A program made the translations under genes and the position numbers. From Prevotella sp. CAG:1058 (GTDB lineage: Bacteria > Bacteroidota > Bacteroidia > Bacteroidales > Bacteroidaceae): 50,316 nt of DNA. Shown in pieces: positions 1-8,106 of the stretch. The stretch lies in the NCBI GenBank assembly GCA_000433175.1, contig HF986718.1, positions 1-50,316 on the forward strand, given 5' to 3'. Each line of letters begins with the position of its first letter. The stretch's first letter is position 1. Under the pieces are notes generated by a model. The model searched no databases and was not told where the DNA came from. It saw only the letters and a list, made by a program, of their open reading frames with translations.

Positions 1-1251
1 GACGCACGCAAGGAGATTGCCGACCGCCTGCACGGCTACCAGAACCAGGCCATGCGCACCCTGGCATTCGCCTACCGTGTGCTTGCCGACGGCGAACAGC
101 CCGACATGGGAGCCATAGCCGGCGGCGTCAAGCTGACGTTCCAGGCCGTAGCGGCCATCAGCGACCCGATACGTGCAGACGTGCCCGATGCCGTTAAGCA
201 GTGTATCGACGCCGGAATACAGGTCAAGATAGTAACGGGCGACACGTCGGCCACGGCCATCGAGATAGCCCGCCAGATTGGAATATGGGACAAGGACACG
301 CCTGCCGAGGCACAGATAACCGGCCCCGACTTCGCCGCATTGAGCGACGATGAGGCTTTCCAGCGCGTTGTCAAGCTGCGCGTGATGAGCCGCGCAAGGC
401 CTACCGACAAGCAGCGCCTTGTCAACCTCCTGCAGAAGCACAACGCCGTAGTGGCCGTGACGGGCGACGGAACCAATGACGCACCGGCTCTCCACCATGC
501 CCACGTAGGCCTTTCGCTCGGTTCGGGCACGTCGGTTGCCAAGGAGGCGAGCGACATGACGCTTATCGACGACTCGTTCCGCAGCATCGTCAACGCCGTA
601 ATGTGGGGACGCTCGCTCTACAAGAACATACAGCGCTTCCTCTTCTTCCAGCTCGTGGTCAACGTCACCGCTCTGCTGCTCGTGCTCGGCGGCTCGGTCA
701 TCGGCACCGAACTTCCGCTCACCGTCACCCAGATACTTTGGGTCAACCTCATCATGGACACCTTCGCCGCACTGGCGCTGGCTTCGCTTCCGCCGTCGCG
801 CGAGGTGATGAAGGACAAGCCCCGCAAGCAGACCGACTTCATAATAACCAAGGGCATGGCCAAGGGAATCGTCTTCATAGGCGTCGCCTTCTTTGCGGTA
901 TTGTTCGCGTTCCTGATACATTGCAACCAGAGTTCAGGCAACCTGCACGTGCATGAGCTGTCGCTGTTCTTCACAACGTTCGTCATGCTCCAGTTCTGGA
1001 ACCTGTTCAACGCCAAGGCGTTCGGCTCCAACCATTCGGCCTTCCACGCCTTCACCCACGACAACGGGCTGCTGCTCGTGCTGCTGATAATACTCGGCGG
1101 CCAGTGGATAATCGTCACCTTCGGCGGCAAGATGTTCCGTACCGACCCGCTGTCGCTGACAGAGTGGGCTACGATCATAGCCTCTACGTCGCTCGTCCTT
1201 TGGATTGGTGAGATATGGCGTGCCGTAAAACGTCTTAAATGCAAACAATAA
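1..1251 (+). CDS. Calcium-transporting P-type ATPase (PMCA-like), C-terminal part
   Basis: The reading frame is open from the first base, so the gene is cut by the window edge; about 416 residues are visible. It contains the P-type ATPase hinge motif TGDGTNDAPAL, an upstream TGDTSATA segment and the DPIRADVP stretch typical of the P domain. Six hydrophobic segments follow, fitting M5-M10. The M5 VNVTALLLV and M6 LWVNLIMDT segments match plasma-membrane (type IIB) Ca2+ pumps, where the Asn and Asp residues bind Ca2+. The phosphorylated DKTGT motif and M1-M4 must lie upstream of the window. The expected role is ATP-driven export of Ca2+ across the inner membrane. The end overlaps the next gene by 13 bases, suggesting co-transcription. 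Family assignment is strong; ion specificity is inferred from the family. Confidence 0.93.
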   Translation, partial: DARKEIADRLHGYQNQAMRTLAFAYRVLADGEQPDMGAIAGGVKLTFQAVAAISDPIRADVPDAVKQCIDAGIQVKIVTGDTSATAIEIARQIGIWDKDTPAEAQITGPDFAALSDDEAFQRVVKLRVMSRARPTDKQRLVNLLQKHNAVVAVTGDGTNDAPALHHAHVGLSLGSGTSVAKEASDMTLIDDSFRSIVNAVMWGRSLYKNIQRFLFFQLVVNVTALLLVLGGSVIGTELPLTVTQILWVNLIMDTFAALALASLPPSREVMKDKPRKQTDFIITKGMAKGIVFIGVAFFAVLFAFLIHCNQSSGNLHVHELSLFFTTFVMLQFWNLFNAKAFGSNHSAFHAFTHDNGLLLVLLIILGGQWIIVTFGGKMFRTDPLSLTEWATIIASTSLVLWIGEIWRAVKRLKCKQ

Positions 1252-1901
1252 AGAACATAATATTCGATTTCGGCGGTGTCCTCGTCGACCTTGACCGCAG
1301 GAAGTGTATCGATGCTTTCGTGCGGATAGGGGCCGGGGCCATCGCCGGTTACGTTGACGAGTGCCGCCAGGAAGACCTGTTCCACGACCTCGAGGTCGGC
1401 GACATCGACGTTGCCGGATTCTGCCGTGAGGTGCGCAAGGCGTGTCCCGGCTGCACCGCGACAGACGCCGACATCTGCGCCGCATGGAACGCCCTGCTTG
1501 CCGGCATACCGCGCCACAGGCTCGAACGGCTTACCGCCCTGCGCTCAGAATACTGCCTGGTGCTGCTCAGCAACACCAACCCGATACACTGGCACAAGGC
1601 CGCCAGCGACTATTTCACGCAGTGCGGGCTTACCGTAGGCGACTATTTCGAGAAGACCTACCTGTCTTACGAGATGCACATGCTCAAGCCTGACGCCTGC
1701 ATCTTCCGCAAGGTGCTTGAAGACTCGGGCATGAAGGCCGGCGAAACCCTGTTCATCGACGACTCGGCGGCAAACTGCGAGGGCGCACGGAGCCTCGGCA
1801 TAAACGCCATGCACATAGACCTCGGCCGCAAGGATGGCTGCACCTGCCTGCCGGCAGATGGTGCAACCGGCGGCGCATGCGCTCCGGTATGGCAGCTTTA
1901 G
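1239..1901 (+). CDS. HAD-superfamily phosphatase, YihX/YjjG-like
   Basis: A 220-residue haloacid dehalogenase-type hydrolase. Motif I is FDFGGVLVD, with the nucleophile Asp at residue 10; Gly replaces the second Asp of DxD, as is usual in YihX-like members. Motif II is LLSNTN (Ser111), motif III has Lys150 (MLKPDAC), and motif IV is FIDDS (Asp174-Asp175). The expected activity is a small-molecule or sugar phosphatase in the cytoplasm; the substrate cannot be read from sequence. The ATG overlaps the 3' end of the ATPase gene by 13 bases. No good Shine-Dalgarno sequence is seen, which is normal for Bacteroidetes. The C-terminus has a Cys- and Gly-rich tail after residue 200 that is not part of the HAD fold. 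Confidence 0.88.
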   Translation: MQTIKNIIFDFGGVLVDLDRRKCIDAFVRIGAGAIAGYVDECRQEDLFHDLEVGDIDVAGFCREVRKACPGCTATDADICAAWNALLAGIPRHRLERLTALRSEYCLVLLSNTNPIHWHKAASDYFTQCGLTVGDYFEKTYLSYEMHMLKPDACIFRKVLEDSGMKAGETLFIDDSAANCEGARSLGINAMHIDLGRKDGCTCLPADGATGGACAPVWQL

Positions 1902-1992
1902 GCGGCCTCGTCCGGCATGGTTGCATGCAGGTTTGCGCCCGCCGTGGCATTCCCGGGCAGTTCGGAATTTAATAAAAACATTACAATCAGTC

Positions 1993-2928
1993 ATGATACC
2001 AGCCACAACCGACATGGACACACCGCATAGCGCAGCCCCGTGCGTAGCCACGATAGGCTTTTTCGACGGTGTACACCGTGGGCACAAGTTCCTCATAAAG
2101 AGCGTAATCGACCGTGCCGTGGAGCTTGGACTGCAGTCGGCGGTAGTCACCTTCGACACTCATCCGCGCCTTGTGCTGAACAAGGAGTTCCAGCCGCGCC
2201 TGCTCACCACCAGCGAAGAGAAGCGCCGGCTGATAGCCGCCACGGGCGTTAACCGCTGCGAGATGCTCCACTTCGACGGGCAGATGGCTTCGCTCTCGGC
2301 ATACGACTTCATGAAGGACGTGCTGCGCGGCAGCCTTAACGTGCGCCGCCTGATAACGGGTTACGACAACCGCTTCGGCCACAACCGTGCCGAAGGCTTC
2401 GACGACTACGTGCGATACGGCCGCGAACTCGGCATCGAGGTCGAGCGCGCCGAAGCGTTCGTGCTCAACGGGGTCAACGTAAGCTCGTCGGTAGTGCGTT
2501 CGTTCCTGTCGGCGGGCGAGGTGGACATGGCCGCGATGTGCCTCGGCTACCACTACCGTCTCGGCGGAACGGTTGTCGGCGGATACCATGAAGGCCGCAA
2601 GTTGGGTTTCCCCACCGCCAACATCGACGTGGCCGACAAGCTCAAGCTGGTGCCCGAGGCGGGCGTTTACGCCGTAAAGGTGAGCATCGGAGACTCGCAC
2701 GAGCTGCACGACGGCATGATGAACATAGGCACGCGCCCCACCTTCGACGGCACGGAAACAACGCTCGAGGTCAACATATTCAACTTCAGCGGCGACCTTT
2801 ACGGGAGCGACGTGTGCGTAACGTTCTACCGCCGCCTGCGCGAAGAGCGCAAGTTCAGCTCGGTCAACAAGCTTGTCGACCAGCTCTGCCGCGACAGGGC
2901 CGAGGCCGAAAGGATATTGGCCGGATGA
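1993..2928 (+). CDS. ribF: Bifunctional riboflavin kinase / FAD synthetase RibF
   Basis: The protein converts riboflavin to FMN and FMN to FAD in the cytoplasm. The N-terminal nucleotidyltransferase domain carries GFFDGVHRGH; the C-terminal flavokinase domain carries KLGFPTANI and the expected NIGTRPTF segment. The open frame extends upstream to 1834, inside the HAD gene, but the ATG at 1993 gives 311 residues, the usual RibF length, and puts the first conserved motif near residue 20; an ATG at 2014 is also possible. It lies 91 bases after the HAD gene and 54 before a CPBP protease, all in one direction, so a loose operon is likely. Confidence 0.95.
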   Translation: MIPATTDMDTPHSAAPCVATIGFFDGVHRGHKFLIKSVIDRAVELGLQSAVVTFDTHPRLVLNKEFQPRLLTTSEEKRRLIAATGVNRCEMLHFDGQMASLSAYDFMKDVLRGSLNVRRLITGYDNRFGHNRAEGFDDYVRYGRELGIEVERAEAFVLNGVNVSSSVVRSFLSAGEVDMAAMCLGYHYRLGGTVVGGYHEGRKLGFPTANIDVADKLKLVPEAGVYAVKVSIGDSHELHDGMMNIGTRPTFDGTETTLEVNIFNFSGDLYGSDVCVTFYRRLREERKFSSVNKLVDQLCRDRAEAERILAG

Positions 2929-2982
2929 CCTGCAGCCGCCGTGGCGGCTACAAAATGATAACTCTTTAAAAAACAATATACG

Positions 2983-3795
2983 ATGAAAAAAGCATTATTA
3001 TATTTCTTCTGGTTTGTGCTTGTCCAGTTTTTCCTGTCTTGGATAGTATATGCCGTGTGGATGGTTGCCACCGGCAGCACGGCCGACGACGTGTTGCGTG
3101 CATTCGGCGGAGGCGATGCCGCCGCCGTTACGGCGCCCATGCTTGTCACGGCTTCAGCCCTTTCGGGTGCGGCGGTGATAGCCCTGTTCGTTTGGCGCAA
3201 GTTTTCCGTAGTGTCGCCCACATACCTGCGCACCCGTCCCTGGGGCGTGTTCTTCTGGTGTGCGGTAGTAGCTTTGGGCATGCTCGTACCCTCGTTGTGG
3301 ATACAGGAGCTGCTGCCTGACATGGCAGACCGCAGCGGCGACACCCTGAAGATGGTGCTGTCAAACGAGTACGGCTACTTCGTGTTGTGCCTGCTCACAC
3401 CGTTCGTAGAGGAGCTGGTGTTCCGCGGAGCCGTGTTGCGCGTGCTGCTCGGAGCCTTCAGCCGTCACTGGGTGGCCATAGCCATATCAGCCGCCATCTT
3501 CGCCCTTGTACACGCCAACCCCGCTCAGATGCCCCATGCGTTCCTCGTGGGCCTGTTGCTCGGCTGGATGTACTACCGCACGGGCAGCATCCTGCCCGGC
3601 GTTGTCGTCCACTGGGTCAACAATACCGTGGCATACGCCATCTACGTGCTTATGCCACAGACTGCCGACATGGGCCTTGTCGAGATATTTGGCGGCAGCC
3701 GCAACAACATAATACTCTCGATAGTGTTCTCGCTGTTCATACTCCTGCCCGGCATTTACCAGCTCAACAGGAGCATGAAGCCGGCCGGCAAGTAA
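2983..3795 (+). CDS. CPBP-family intramembrane metalloprotease
   Basis: A 270-residue polytopic membrane protein with the three CPBP (Abi/CAAX prenyl protease 2-like) motifs: Glu143-Glu144-x3-Arg148 (EELVFR), Phe173-x3-His177 (FALVH) and His210-x3-Asn214 (HWVNN). These coordinate the metal and form the intramembrane active site. Around seven to eight hydrophobic helices are visible, starting with one at residues 5-30. The function in bacteria is variable (peptide processing, bacteriocin immunity) and no substrate is suggested by the context. It is the last gene of the rightward set and is followed by a large hairpin at 3829-3902. Confidence 0.9.
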   Translation: MKKALLYFFWFVLVQFFLSWIVYAVWMVATGSTADDVLRAFGGGDAAAVTAPMLVTASALSGAAVIALFVWRKFSVVSPTYLRTRPWGVFFWCAVVALGMLVPSLWIQELLPDMADRSGDTLKMVLSNEYGYFVLCLLTPFVEELVFRGAVLRVLLGAFSRHWVAIAISAAIFALVHANPAQMPHAFLVGLLLGWMYYRTGSILPGVVVHWVNNTVAYAIYVLMPQTADMGLVEIFGGSRNNIILSIVFSLFILLPGIYQLNRSMKPAGK

Positions 3796-3828
3796 ATATA
3801 CACGGCGGCTGCGGCCGTCAGAAAATGC

Positions 3829-3902
3829 GGACCCGGCGGTCCGTGCCTGTGGCATATGTAAGCGCAGTCCACGCTTGCTGCCACGCACGGTCCGCCGGGC
3901 CC
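3829..3902. terminator. Long stem-loop between convergent genes
   Basis: An 18-base arm at 3829-3846 pairs with the arm at 3885-3902 with only two mismatches. The loop contains further nested pairs (GTGGCA with TGCCAC, AAGCG with CGCTT). It sits between the stops of the convergent CPBP (+) and NADH dehydrogenase (-) genes, so a bidirectional terminator is the likely role. The flanking U-tracts are poor, which is unusual for an intrinsic terminator. Confidence 0.6.
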
Positions 3903-3920
3903 GCTGCGTTTATATATGAG

Positions 3921-5282
3921 CTATGCCTGTTTGCCCCTGTCTTCTGCCTTCAGGTCTTCGCCCCAGTGTGTCACGGCCTCGCGCGCCTCGCGGTCGCGTA
4001 TCTCCTTAGCCTTCTGTGGGTAGAATATCATTCTGAGCGACTGGTTGTAATTGAAGTAGTTCCACATCCAGTTAAGCATTACCACCATCTTGTTCCTTAC
4101 GCCGAGTATTGAGCGCAGGTGTACTACAAGCCACATCAGCCAGGCCACGAATCCGCTCATCTTTATGTTGGAGAACTCGGCTACGGCCTTGTTTCTGCCC
4201 ACGGTTGCCATAGAGCCCAGGTTCTTGTACCTGAAGGGTTTAAGCTCCTTGCCCTTCTCCATGCGCTTTATGTTGCGTGCCAGGTTCTTGCCCTGCTGTA
4301 TGGCCACCTGGGCCAGCTGCGGGTGTCCGTTGGGGTATTCCTCGTCGCCTGTAACTATACATTGGTCGCCTATGCAGAACACCGAGTCCATTCCCTCCAC
4401 GCGGTTGTAGCAGTCCACTTTTATTCTCTGTCCGCGGCCGAGGTGCTCCTTGCCCAGGTTGTCCACGTGACTGCCGGCCACGCCGCTCACCCAGATGAAC
4501 GTGCGTGTGGCTATCGAGCTGCCGTCGGCCAGGATGACCTTGTGGTCCTTATAGTCGGTCACCATCTTGTTGAGCAGCACGTTTACGCCCATGTGGCGCA
4601 GAAACTTCTCTACTGCCGCCGACGATTCGGGCGACATGCCCGAGAGGAGGCGGTTGCCGGCCTCGATGAGGTATATGTTCATCAGGCTCGGGTCAAGGTC
4701 GGGATAGTCGTGGGGCAGTACGGTGTGCTTCATTTCAGACAGCACTCCTGCCACCTCTACGCCTGTTGCGCCTCCGCCTACGATGACAACGTTGAGCAGC
4801 TCCTGCTGTTCCAGCTTGGTGGCGCAGGTTATGGCGCGCTCTATGTTGGCCAGTATGGCGTTCTGCAGGCCCATGGCTTCAGATACGGTCTTCATCGGCA
4901 TCGACTCCGCTTCAACGTTCTTGTTGCCGTAGAAGTTGGTGGTTGTGCCGGCGGCCAGCACGAGGTAATCGTAGTCCACTTTGCCGATGGAAGTCTGTAT
5001 TATCTTCTTTTCCGGATAGATGGCGCGCAGTTCGGCCATGCGGAAGTACACGTTCTTGCTGTGTTGGAAAATCCTGCGGAACGGGAACGATATGGAGCTT
5101 GGCTCCATGCCTGCCGATGCCACCTGGTAAATCAGCGGCGGAAACTGGTGGTAGTTGTTCCTGTCGATGAGTACAACCTGCATGCCTGAATGCTTCAGCT
5201 TGTTTGCTACCTGTAATCCACTGAAGCCTCCTCCTACGATAACGACACGTTTCTTGTCGCCTTTTTCGATGTTAAGACTCAT
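3921..5282 (-). CDS. ndh: Type II NADH:quinone oxidoreductase (NDH-2)
   Basis: A 453-residue FAD-dependent pyridine nucleotide oxidoreductase. The FAD-binding Rossmann motif is at residues 13-25 (VVIVGGGFSGLQ) and the NADH-binding motif is VVIVGGGATGVEVAG near residue 165. A second FAD segment (VFCIGDQC) and the typical AQVAIQQGKNLA helix follow. The C-terminal region is hydrophobic and basic, as expected for membrane attachment. NDH-2 passes electrons from NADH to menaquinone at the inner membrane without pumping protons. The gene is a single unit on the minus strand, convergent with the CPBP gene. Confidence 0.93.
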   Translation of the reverse strand: MSLNIEKGDKKRVVIVGGGFSGLQVANKLKHSGMQVVLIDRNNYHQFPPLIYQVASAGMEPSSISFPFRRIFQHSKNVYFRMAELRAIYPEKKIIQTSIGKVDYDYLVLAAGTTTNFYGNKNVEAESMPMKTVSEAMGLQNAILANIERAITCATKLEQQELLNVVIVGGGATGVEVAGVLSEMKHTVLPHDYPDLDPSLMNIYLIEAGNRLLSGMSPESSAAVEKFLRHMGVNVLLNKMVTDYKDHKVILADGSSIATRTFIWVSGVAGSHVDNLGKEHLGRGQRIKVDCYNRVEGMDSVFCIGDQCIVTGDEEYPNGHPQLAQVAIQQGKNLARNIKRMEKGKELKPFRYKNLGSMATVGRNKAVAEFSNIKMSGFVAWLMWLVVHLRSILGVRNKMVVMLNWMWNYFNYNQSLRMIFYPQKAKEIRDREAREAVTHWGEDLKAEDRGKQA

Positions 5283-5339
5283 TCTGTGTTTTTTAGTTAA
5301 TGTTGATTGAAAAAATATATATATTGACTAAGACATCCG

Positions 5340-5347
5340 CAAAGTTA
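5340..5347 (-). promoter_or_regulatory. -7 box upstream of NADH dehydrogenase
   Basis: On the minus strand the sequence reads TAACTTTG, matching the Bacteroidetes -7 consensus TAnnTTTG. It lies 57 bases upstream of the ATG, giving a leader of about 50 nt. No clear TTTG -33 element is seen at the expected distance. Confidence 0.5.
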
Positions 5348-5678
5348 CATCCTTTTGCTCTTACCGTAGGTCTGTGGACATTGTTTTTTGCGTTAAACAC
5401 CGTTTTTTTTGATTTATGTAAATCGCTGCCGGCGCCAAGGCCGGCGTTTTCAGGTGCCGGCAGGGCGGCCGGTGGCTGCTGCCTGTATGGGCTGTGCGCC
5501 CCACTGCGCCGTGCCGTTACAGGACATTCTGCGGCAGCTGCACTCCGGCCGGTTGGCGCCTTGCAGACAGCCCCGCTGCTCATGGCACGTAGACTTGGCG
5601 TAAATTCCGCAAAAAAATGGCACTTTTTGTAACTTGCAGACATACAGCACCTTACGGCGCAGGGTGGAAGACGGCCGT

Positions 5679-5763
5679 GCCCGAAGCGCCATTTTATGAT
5701 GCAAAACACGGCCTTTTATGGTGGAAAACATGGCTGTTTACGCCATGATTCATGCCCTTTTGG
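5679..5763. repeat. 22-bp-period palindrome array A (four units, degenerate)
   Basis: Four 19-bp units start at 5679, 5701, 5723 and 5745, an exact 22-bp step: GCCCGAAGCGCCATTTTAT, GCAAAACACGGCCTTTTAT, GGAAAACATGGCTGTTTAC and ATGATTCATGCCCTTTTGG. Each is a decayed form of the palindrome GCAAAAGGnnnCCTTTTGC found in five other arrays of this window. This copy is the least well conserved. It lies in a divergent intergenic region. Confidence 0.6.
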
Positions 5764-6102
5764 AGTATGTAAAGAGTATGTTTGGGCGGCAAACAAGCCG
5801 CTGACAGCTAAAAAACGTTAAGTCAAAGGGTGCAAGGTATGGAAACATTTAACACCATGTAACACTCGGATATCTATTTCAGAAAATATTTTTGTCACGG
5901 ATTTTTACTCCGCTTGCGCCTCCGCATGTCCATTCCGTCACATTCACAGTGGCCTGTCCGGACATAGGCTGTAAGTGCGGTTTTGTAAAAAATGGGCAAC
6001 CGACTTAAACCTTAGGCCGTCCCAGGCATCAAATTATAAGACAATACAGACAGCCGTATGCCTTTTCGCGGCTTATACAACCTATTTAAAATTAAGATAT
6101 CC

Positions 6103-7236
6103 ATGAAGATTAACATCAAGACAACCGTTGCCGCACTGGTGCTGGCTCTGGTGCTGCCGCTGCATGCGCAGGCACAGGGGGCAGGCAGGGCGGCCAAACC
6201 CAATAAAAAGATTAAATGGACGAGCATGGCCCCTAAGCTGGGCGACGGCTTTTTCGCCACGTCAGAGGCGGCGCGCATAGGCGACAACCTGCTGTTCTAC
6301 CAACACCCGTCGGGCGGCTGGCCCAAGAACCTACAGCTGCACGACGAGCTTACTGACGGTATGCGCAAGCGCATAGACGGCATGAAGCTCAAGAAGCGCT
6401 ACGCCACGATAGACAACAAGGCTACGACCACCGAGATTACATACCTGGCGAGGCTGTACAACGCCACCGGGCAGAAGAAATACCTCGACGCCGTGGTGCG
6501 CGGTTTCGGCTATATGTTCGAGGCCCAGTACGGCAACGGCGGCTGGCCCCAGTTCTACCCGCTCTCTGAAGGCTACTACACACACATAACATACAACGAC
6601 GACGCCATGGTGAACGTGCTCAAGCTGATGCGCGACGCCATGAAGGGCAAGGACCCCTTCGGCTGTCTGCCCGACAGCGTCAAGGCCGCCGCGGCGGTGT
6701 CCCTCGACAAGGGCGTTGACTGCATACTGAAGACGCAGGTGGTGCAGGACGGGCGCCCTACGGTGTGGTGTGCTCAGTATGACGAGAACACACTCAAGCC
6801 AGCCAAGGCCAGGGCCTATGAGCTGGTGTCGCTCAGCGGACAGGAGTCTGACGACATAGTGCTCTTCCTAATGTCGCTCTCCAAGCCCTCGCCGGAGGTG
6901 CGCCGCTGTGTTGAAGACGCCGTGGCATGGTTTCGCAAGACCATGATTAAGGGCATGCGCATGGAGAAGTTCACCAACACCGATGGCAAGAGTGACGTAC
7001 ACCTCGTGCCATGTCCGCAGGGCGACACGCCATGCCAGCCGCTGTGGGCGCGCTTCTATACCATCGATGGCAACCGCCCGTTCTTCTGCGACCGCGACGG
7101 TGTGATGAGGTTCGACCTCTCAGAGATAGGCTACGAGCGCCGCAACGGTTACAGGTGGTACAACTCCGACGGCATGAAGGTGCTTAAGCGTTATGAGTCG
7201 TGGGCGCGCAAGTACGGCCTTGATGCCGCCAAGTAG
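6103..7236 (+). CDS. Secreted pectate lyase, PL10 family
   Basis: Cleaves polygalacturonate by beta-elimination, acting outside the cytoplasm. The chosen ATG at 6103 starts a clear signal peptide (MKINIKTTVAALVLALVLPL, ending near AQAQG); the open frame extends 15 residues further upstream to 6058, which would spoil the signal. The mature protein has PL10-type features: GGWPKN near residue 75, TTTEITYLARLY, a second GGWPQFYPL, HITYNDDAM with candidate Ca2+-binding acidic residues, and a C-terminal FYTIDGNRPFFCDRDGV segment. The 377-residue length suits a single-domain PL10 enzyme. There is no SusC/SusD pair beside it, so it is not in an evident polysaccharide utilisation locus. Confidence 0.88.
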   Translation: MKINIKTTVAALVLALVLPLHAQAQGAGRAAKPNKKIKWTSMAPKLGDGFFATSEAARIGDNLLFYQHPSGGWPKNLQLHDELTDGMRKRIDGMKLKKRYATIDNKATTTEITYLARLYNATGQKKYLDAVVRGFGYMFEAQYGNGGWPQFYPLSEGYYTHITYNDDAMVNVLKLMRDAMKGKDPFGCLPDSVKAAAAVSLDKGVDCILKTQVVQDGRPTVWCAQYDENTLKPAKARAYELVSLSGQESDDIVLFLMSLSKPSPEVRRCVEDAVAWFRKTMIKGMRMEKFTNTDGKSDVHLVPCPQGDTPCQPLWARFYTIDGNRPFFCDRDGVMRFDLSEIGYERRNGYRWYNSDGMKVLKRYESWARKYGLDAAK

Positions 7237-7272
7237 CGTGCGCGTGTTCAGTTTTATTATTACAGGATTAAA

Positions 7273-8001
7273 ATGACAGCTATGGACTTTTTCATATATA
7301 AGGATAACAGGCAGCAGGGCCCGTACAGTATAGGGCAGCTCGCCGGCATGGGTATATCGTCTGAAACGCTGGTATGGCGCGAGGGCATGGAGCAGTGGAT
7401 GCCTGCATGGAGGGTGGACGAGCTTAAGGATGTGCTCGCCGGGACTTACAAGCCGGAGGCGGCGCCGCCTCCCGTTCCGCCGCAGGAGGGGCTGCACGAC
7501 GAGGCCGCGGCAAGTCAGCCGTTGGACGAAGAGTCGCATGAAGAACCTGTTGGCGGGCTTGTTGAGGATGCCGTCGACGTCCGTCAGCCTGCCGGCAGGC
7601 GCCGCAGCCGCGCCGTGGTGTGGCTGGCGGCAGCCGCGTTGGCGTTTTTCGTGCTGTTCATGACATGTCCCGGAAAAGACAAGCACTGCGACGCCGTGTC
7701 GCACGAGCTGACATCCGCAATATCAGACGGCATCTCCGGAAATGCCGGCGACGGCGACTTTGCCGGTATGCTCGGCGGCATGTTCGGCAACATGATAGCC
7801 GCACGCATAGTTGACGCTGTCGTGGGGCAGTTCATGACGGTCGACAATTATTTCATTTTCTCGGTCGGCAAGATTGGCTATGACGGCAAGGAGAAGACCG
7901 TGTCGTTTGGCATACTGGGCCATGTGTTCACCTTCGGCGCCGACGACCTGCGCGAGATGATGGACGAAAAGTCGCCCGTGCCCGACACGATGGCACTCTG
8001 A
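7273..8001 (+). CDS. GYF-like (DUF4339) domain membrane protein
   Basis: A 242-residue protein. Residues 4-55 match the GYF_2/DUF4339 domain (DNRQQGPYSIGQL, then ETLVWREGMEQW), a small module thought to bind peptides. A Pro/Glu-rich linker follows, then one transmembrane helix near residues 115-133, then a C-terminal region rich in Gly, Met and Asp with no recognised fold. The topology suggests a cytoplasmic N-terminal GYF domain anchored in the inner membrane. It starts 36 bases after the pectate lyase stop but has no evident functional link. An ATG three codons downstream is an alternative start. Confidence 0.75.
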   Translation: MTAMDFFIYKDNRQQGPYSIGQLAGMGISSETLVWREGMEQWMPAWRVDELKDVLAGTYKPEAAPPPVPPQEGLHDEAAASQPLDEESHEEPVGGLVEDAVDVRQPAGRRRSRAVVWLAAAALAFFVLFMTCPGKDKHCDAVSHELTSAISDGISGNAGDGDFAGMLGGMFGNMIAARIVDAVVGQFMTVDNYFIFSVGKIGYDGKEKTVSFGILGHVFTFGADDLREMMDEKSPVPDTMAL

Positions 8002-8093
8002 AAAACGGCCGCCGCTGTTGCCACGGCGCATAAAATGGGCGGCAGGGCGTAAGTCTTTGGCCGCTGCCGGCCGCTTAACTGCCGGAAAAGTAG

Positions 8094-8101
8094 TAACTTT
8101 G
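8094..8101 (+). promoter_or_regulatory. -7 box immediately before the helicase start
   Basis: TAACTTTG fits the Bacteroidetes -7 consensus. It ends only five bases before the GTG used as the helicase start, so transcription would begin at or next to the start codon and the message would be leaderless. No good -33 element was found. Confidence 0.45.
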
Positions 8102-8106
8102 CACCC

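Larger units (their letters stand above)
5283..6102. other. Divergent intergenic region, 820 bp, no gene
   Basis: The region between the 5' ends of the NADH dehydrogenase and pectate lyase genes holds the minus-strand -7 box, a GC-rich palindromic stretch around 5425-5450 and the degenerate 22-bp repeat array at 5679-5763. Short open frames here have no family resemblance and look spurious. No convincing promoter for the pectate lyase was found. Confidence 0.6.
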
